NCBI RefSeq assembly: GCF_030272615.1
Contig: NC_081408.1
Location: forward strand, 399,493,889 to 399,557,888
Length of the DNA stretch: 64,000 bases
Source: Cryptomeria japonica
Taxonomy: Eukaryota > Streptophyta > Pinopsida > Cupressales > Cupressaceae
Direction: 5' to 3'
Shown here: piece by piece, positions 58,902-64,000 of the stretch
How the letters are laid out: the number at the start of each line of letters is the position of its first letter
How positions within the stretch are numbered: the first letter of the stretch is position 1
Position numbers and translations under genes: made by a program
Notes under the pieces: model-generated
Told to the model about the DNA's origin: nothing
The model's database searches: none
The model's input: the letters and a program-made list of their open reading frames with translations, nothing else

Positions 58902-60753
58902 TGTATAGGATGGGATTTGATACTCTCGAAGCGATTAACTTCAAGGAACAAAGCAACCTTCGCTCTACCTCATTTTAATGGCGCTAAAGGTGATCCATGG
59001 GATGCAAACTACAAAACTAAACAATTAACACTACAAAGACCTCTGAAATGACCTCTGTTAAGTCTCTGTTCTCAAGATGAATGCACAGAACTAGGACACC
59101 ATCATGACGCGCTAACGTCCTGTACGGATAGAGTATAGAGACCGTATAATAGACATGGATGCAATAATGTCACTAAACTAATGATGAAATGTTGAATAAA
59201 AGAAATAATACGAAATGTGAACAACTAAAAAAGATAGAGAAAGATAAAGGAAACTTACAACCGGTCCATAATTGAAGCCTCCAGTAAGATAATATCTGTG
59301 TCTTAATCACGAATGAACACAAGAGAAAATGTTGGGGTTGCATTAAGAGGTTCGCCTCAATCAGACCCCCGCTTTGGTGTTTCCATGTCCACGGACAACC
59401 AAGATAATAGCCATGAATGAAAGGAAAATAATAAAGATTAAAGTAGATGTTTAAGATAACTGATATGCTAGATGTAAACAATAGATATGCAAGCAAACAA
59501 AGAGAGAAACTATTACCTGAATGAATGAAGTTGAGTTCCAAGAGCTCTCCAAAGACTACAATAGTGGTGGATGTTGGAAAAACTTATGAGAGATGTAGAA
59601 AAGATGCCAAGAGCTTGAGAATTTCTCCAAATGATCAAGAAGTCCCAAAAACATCTCAAATGAATGAGATATAGCCCTCAAGGAAGAATATTGATGTTAG
59701 TGGCCATTGAAAGAGGTGTTACGAACTCTTCTAGGTGCATGCATAACACTCAAATGGCCACCTGCAGACTAACATATTTGTGGGATGCTAGTGCGGTATA
59801 CAAATATCTTTGTGACATGCCAGTGTCCATGAGTCAAATGATTAGCATGATCAAGAAAAGGCCAGATTCTAAGCTGACAAGGCAATCCTTGTGGACAAAA
59901 GGACAAGGGGACGAAGAATGACTCCAATCAGCTTAAAGCGAAGGCACTTATGTGACATGGAATTGCACAGGGTACAATTTACAATGTTACATTTTGCCCC
60001 CACTTTAGCAAGCATATCATTATCAAGAGATGCAAAGCTAAAGTAGAGAGATGTTACCGAGATTGCGAAGGGGAAGCAGAATTCACCCATCGAGCGAAGT
60101 TTCCCCGAGTGAGATAGACTTAAAAATTACACTATATTTTTGCTAAGTTGTTTTATCACAAATACGTTAGCTACACACAAACGTGTTAAAGAATTTTTTT
60201 GATAATAAGCAATCAGGCATGAAGCAGACAAGATAGTGTAATAGAAATAGATCTCGCTTAATGGAGGATAACCCCTATTATGAAAGATACAAGATAGCAT
60301 TGATATGGGTAGCAAGTTGCATTATGTTAGATATCCATACAATAGGGCAAGATTTTGTCGGTATGAGTAGCAAGTTGTGTTATGTTAGATAGCCATACGA
60401 CAAGACAAGATTTCGTTGGTATGGGTAGCAAGTTGTTGTATGTTAGATAATCATATAATAGGGCGACTGTAGATTGATTTGATAAGTAGTGGATTGGCCC
60501 CCACAAAAAGGTGACAAGATAAATAGATCAAGTGGTTTGGCCCCCACCAAGACAAACAAGATAAATAGAGAAAATGTAGATTATGCAGATATGATAGCCC
60601 CCCTCTTAGAATGATATACATGAAAGGCATGCCATTATAAAGAGAAGAAACATTGTGGCACATCAACATAGCAAGATGTTTCTATGGAATGTCATCTTTG
60701 ATAGATGACACATAAGACCCACAACATCGACAAAAATGCAAGGGGACGAGGGG
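58902..60753 (-). mobile_element. Element J: gypsy-type LTR and start of interior, minus strand
   Basis: LTR 58902-59991 runs TGTATAGG to ATGTTACA. Next to it ttttgcccccac (59992-60003) is a minus-strand polypurine tract, so this is a 3' LTR. The interior to 60753 has no coding blocks. It is cut by the LTR of element C. The call rests on position in the D LTR, termini and PPT; the partner LTR is outside the window. Confidence 0.6.
60300..60465. repeat. Three-copy repeat of about 59 bp (element J interior)
   Basis: tatgggtagcaagttg near 60305, 60361 and 60420, each followed by tatgttagata and a shared tail. A second two-copy repeat around ggcccccac with gataaatag lies at 60493-60560. Confidence 0.8.
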
Positions 60754-61914
60754 TGTTAGCATTTGATATTCTGGTGATGCTCTAGTGAAGATTGGTGTTT
60801 CCTAATGCTTATAGATTCTTAGGAGTTGTCATTGATGGAAACTCAGCCTACTGATCTAATCTGGTATGGATTTTTGGCTAACCGGATGTCTTGGATAAAG
60901 TATCTCTAGATTGAGATTGTCGATGCAGTTAAGTATATAATTTTGTGGTTATTCTCATTTCTGGTGAAGCGGGTTCTAGTTTCGGTGATCAGTGATTAGT
61001 TGGTAGGATATATGAAGCAAATTATCATGACAATCCACCCTCTGGTGTTGATTCCTATGCTTGATTGAAGGTTTGATATCAAGTAGAGCAACAAAATAGA
61101 GTATTCTTTAGGGTTGGTGGTATAACATGTGACCGAATTCTTAGAGTTGATTTTGATGATTGGTGATGTGTCTGAGATGTTTGATGAGACCTATAGGAAG
61201 CATGTGATCATATATTTTGGGTTCAGAATATGGTTCAATAAAATATCTAAGCTGACTTGCAGCTACACGTTTCATTTTTATATTTGGTGAAGACGATTTG
61301 TGGAATATCATTTTTTTTTTGTGCGGATATATAAGATTGACTGGTTAGATCTTTGTGTGTGGTAATGGTGTATGTAATGGTTTTAGGAGCGATTGAGTGT
61401 AGTGTCATGTGCGCATCCTGATTTTTGATGATTCGATGAACAATTGTAGAACAATTTAGAGCAGATCATTACATCAGTCACATCAGATCACCTTTATCCT
61501 ATCCAGAACTGATTTGTGGCATAGTTAGATGTTATTTTCTAGTTCACCACTCACTGTAATCCTTTGTAATCATCTATAAGGCAACGAGCCTTCCTCCAGG
61601 ATTGTAGCCCTGTTTTTGTAATTGAGCAGTGAGCTCTACGCAGTGTACCTGAATGCAAGTGCATTCCCCTTTTATAATATTATTTTTCTATTGGCCATAG
61701 TGGAATAAATTTGTGGGTTCAAATCCCACCATGGTTTTTCCCTTTTGGGTTTCCACGTAAAAATATTGGTGTTATGGTTGCATGGTTGTTTGTTTTATGT
61801 TGTTGCACTTTAGTTTCCTTCTTATGCATTCGATGGTTAAAGAATCAGAATAACAAGTTTGAAATTTGTAGAACACTAATTCACCCCCTCTTTTAGTGTT
61901 CAGTGATTCCAACA
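60754..61914 (+). repeat. Element C 5' LTR
   Basis: TGTTAGCATTTG to ATTCCAACA. Its last 200 bp carry gtgggttcaaatcccacc, atggtttttcccttttggg and ttcaccccctctttt, as in the LTRs of B and H. Confidence 0.75.
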
Positions 61915-61915
61915 A

Positions 61916-61927
61916 TTGGTATCAAAG
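61916..61927 (+). other. Primer-binding site of element C
   Basis: TTGGTATCAAAG, one base changed from TTGGTATCAGAG of element B, at the same one-base distance from the LTR. Confidence 0.8.
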
Positions 61928-61982
61928 CCTAATTCCTCCGAGAAAGCCTAACAATTTGAAGAAGATCCGAAAGATTGAATCA

Positions 61983-63068
61983 ATGGACTCCGGTTTGCAC
62001 AGACAACTTGCAGTGGCACTTGAAGATCTTGATGCAACAATGAAGGAGAAGAGTAGCTTGAAAAGAAACCTGAGTGTAGCTGAAGATTTTATTGAGACAT
62101 TGTAAGATCAAATAAACACTTCTTAGGAAAGAGGAAAGAGTTGATGGACAAATTGAAAGAGAAAGAAGAGAAAAGCATGGAAAATCAGGGCAATACTGAT
62201 GAATGTGAAAAGCTTGCTAGAGAGAATGTTGTTCTGAAGAATGAGATGCAATCCATTATTATGAAACTGACAAAGGAGATTGAAGATCGGAAGAAGAATA
62301 AAGAAAGCTTAAATCAATCACTAAAAGATAGAGCAAATGAATGATGCAGTTTGAAATATGAGATTGATCAGCTAAGGCTTGAACTGGCACAATCCAAAAA
62401 TGATGGTCAAGAACTTGAAAGACAAATCACAATTCTAAGAGATGAGCTTGCTACCACTAATGATTACAAAGAAAAATTCAAGGCTAGCTCAACAATGCTA
62501 ATGAGATGCTGGAAAGTTAGAGACATGGAAAGGACACAAGAGGACTTGGATATGAGAAAGGAGAATCCTCTGGTTCTGGACTGAGAAATACAAAACCTAA
62601 TCATCAGAAGAGCAAGAATCCTCTGGTAAGACAACCTAATGCTTATAAATTCAATGGTAGATATTTTACTTTCAATAGATTTGGTCATATGGTAAATCAA
62701 TGCAGAAGTAGGATGAATAATGGGATGATGGATAACATGATGAATAATGTTCCTACCTTTACTGCTCAATGTTTCAAATGCAACAGTTTTGGTCACAAGT
62801 CAAACACGTGCAGAATGATGAACAATTTTTAGAGTAAGAGATATTTTACATGTGGGATGTTAGGACATATCTCTAACCAATGCAGGATGAGAGCAAATCA
62901 GATGAATTTCAGGCCTTTGCAGAGAAATATTGTTTGCCATGCATGCAACAAACCAGGTCACATTGCAAAATCGAGAATAATGGTTTGGTAAACAAGAACA
63001 AATCAGATGAGAAAGGCAAAGCAAAGGTAGAGGAAATAAGAAATCAGCATAAGAAGATGTGGGTTTAG
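61983..63068 (+). pseudogene. Gag-like coiled-coil and zinc-knuckle ORF of element C, broken
   Basis: ATG 61983 (MDSGLHRQLAVALEDLDATM) runs 40 codons to TAA at 62103. The coding then continues through other frames and stops as a Lys/Glu-rich coiled coil (EDRKKNKESLNQSLKDRANE) similar to B. Four knuckle remnants follow between about 62650 and 62975. The second (CFKCNSFGHKSNTC) is complete. The first (RYFTFNRFGHMVNQC) and third (RYFTCGMLGHISNQC) have lost cysteines, and the fourth (CHACNKPGHIAK) has lost the last. Same role inferred as in B; not functional here. Confidence 0.8.
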
Positions 63069-63556
63069 AAAGATGATTCTAATGTGGCGAATGGCTCCAC
63101 ACCCGAATCTGGTGATGGAACCTCATCTGATAACTAGGGCTTTTTGGCCTTAGGGGGAGTTTTTCATGTAGATTCATGAAACCCCCTCTTCGGAGATCTG
63201 TAATCGATTCTAGAAGGTTGAAGAAGGTTTAGATCATGTATGCAGATGATACCTGGAAGATTGTCTGAAGATTTAAGGTTTCGGTGAGCGATTTCATGAA
63301 AAACAAGGCAATCGGAAGCCAAAAGGTTGAAACATTTATTACAACCTAAAATTAGGTTTTTTAGAGGTGAAAAAGGCATTTCAAAGGTTCATTCTTCACA
63401 ATGCAATCAAGAGAAAAATGTAAAGTAGTGAAGAGAAGAGATTTGGCAACCTAAACCGAGCTTGTAGCGATCTGAAAGTGATTTCTTGCACCTGGTTGAA
63501 TCAAAAGGTATTTATCTATTTTGCAAAGCTATCTATTTTCAAACCCTAAGTTTGAA
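63069..63556 (+). other. Spacer between gag remnant and ORF2 (element C)
   Basis: Non-coding. It contains aaaaggtatttatc at 63503-63516, also found just before ORF2 in B (about 4002-4015). No TATA box is obvious. The interval is longer than in B (about 490 versus 270 bp). Confidence 0.55.
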
Positions 63557-64000
63557 ATGGAATTTGTGTCCAGAATTGCTACTCCTTTGGTTGTTGAGAT
63601 TAGGGATAGGGAAATGCCATTTTTTAAGAAACACCCTTTCAAGTTTGTTGAAGATGATCTGAAAGGAGCATTTTTCTCAGTACCCTACGGTGTTCTTCAT
63701 AACAAAGACATTAGGGCATACATCCACTATGATCTTGAGGAGCTCGACAGTGCTGACATGTTATCGTTGTATAACAAGCATTTGGCAGACAACTTGGGAA
63801 ACCTAAAACTAGAATATAAGATTCTTCAAGACAAGGTTTTTGTGGAGTTCATCCATTTCCTATCATTTGATGAAGCGAAATGGATCCAGTACATCCTAAG
63901 TAGGGTCCGTGATGAGTTTATGTGGTTAGATAGGCCCTATAAGATCTTTGAGCAAGCGATTCAAGCCATAACATGCTTGAGTGCAACCGGTGAAGTGTCT
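63557..64000 (+). CDS. ORF2 of element C, N-terminal 148 codons, open to the window edge
   Basis: From ATG 63557 the frame is open for all 444 bp to the end of the window. It aligns with ORF2 of B over its length. Matching blocks are TPLVVEI / NPTVVEV, LKGAFFSVPYGVLHNKDIRA / LGAFSQIPKGVVYAEDPRM, YIHYDLEELDSADM / YIHCNIEELGDEEI, YILSRVRDEFMWLD / IVLSRVHGEFFWLD and AITCLSATGE / AVTGLPATGK. By eye about a third of residues are identical. The start is supported by the B start at the same place relative to the first conserved block. No enzyme motif or signal peptide is seen and the function is unknown. An open frame beside a ruined gag suggests it decayed more slowly, or that this is chance over 148 codons. 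Confidence 0.78.
   Translation, partial: MEFVSRIATPLVVEIRDREMPFFKKHPFKFVEDDLKGAFFSVPYGVLHNKDIRAYIHYDLEELDSADMLSLYNKHLADNLGNLKLEYKILQDKVFVEFIHFLSFDEAKWIQYILSRVRDEFMWLDRPYKIFEQAIQAITCLSATGEVS

Larger units (their letters stand above)
60754..64000 (+). mobile_element. Element C: divergent relative of B, 5' part only
   Basis: A 1161-bp 5' LTR, a tRNA-iMet-type PBS, a broken Gag-like ORF and an open ORF2 appear in the same order as in B. The element continues past the window, so its 3' LTR and target duplication cannot be checked. Gag and ORF2 are recognisable relatives of those in B, but the nucleotide sequence and most of the LTR are not alike. Confidence 0.8.

Noticed and set aside
1-64000. 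tRNA, rRNA and snRNA genes
   Set aside because: Only tRNA-complementary primer-binding sites were seen; no cloverleaf or rRNA core sequences were recognised by eye.

Overview
The window is nuclear DNA of a seed plant with a large, repeat-rich genome. A gymnosperm is possible, but nothing in the sequence proves it. It holds one apparently intact host gene, a ten-exon galacturonosyltransferase (GAUT family, GT8) on the minus strand at 16141-19426. Almost everything else is LTR retrotransposons nested inside one another. I labelled the elements A to L and placed their edges by TG...CA termini, 5-bp target duplications, primer-binding sites (PBS) and polypurine tracts (PPT).

Left block (255-14668): A is a minus-strand Ty3/gypsy chromovirus with decayed gag-pol. 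Its left LTR is split by B (1673-8361), a plus-strand element with no pol. B carries an intact Gag-like coiled-coil/four-zinc-knuckle ORF and a 3.3-kb second ORF of unknown function.

Middle block: 14674-16140 has no recognised gene, the GAUT gene follows, and its promoter side runs to 20131.

Right block (20132-64000): D is a decayed minus-strand Tat-like gypsy element spread over nearly 39 kb by later insertions. L (solo LTR), G (deleted copia element), H (2.5-kb solo LTR) and I (2.0-kb solo LTR) lie in its interior. E (Tat-type gypsy with RT, RNase H, a second RNase H and integrase), F (pol-less, gag remnant) and J (gypsy LTR and edge) lie in its right LTR copy. C, a divergent relative of B, lies in J and runs off the window.

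Three observations stand out. (1) A roughly 1100-codon accessory ORF has the same layout in B and D, and an open, clearly homologous N-terminal part in C; it follows gag in B and C and follows RNase H in D. (2) The leaders of E and F carry arrays of degenerate repeats at 21-22 bp spacing. (3) The segment E-LTR/D/F at 35909-39380 is repeated at 50578-54032 with shared insertion junctions, so it is a segmental duplication or an assembly chimera. All calls come from reading the sequence by eye, without database searches.
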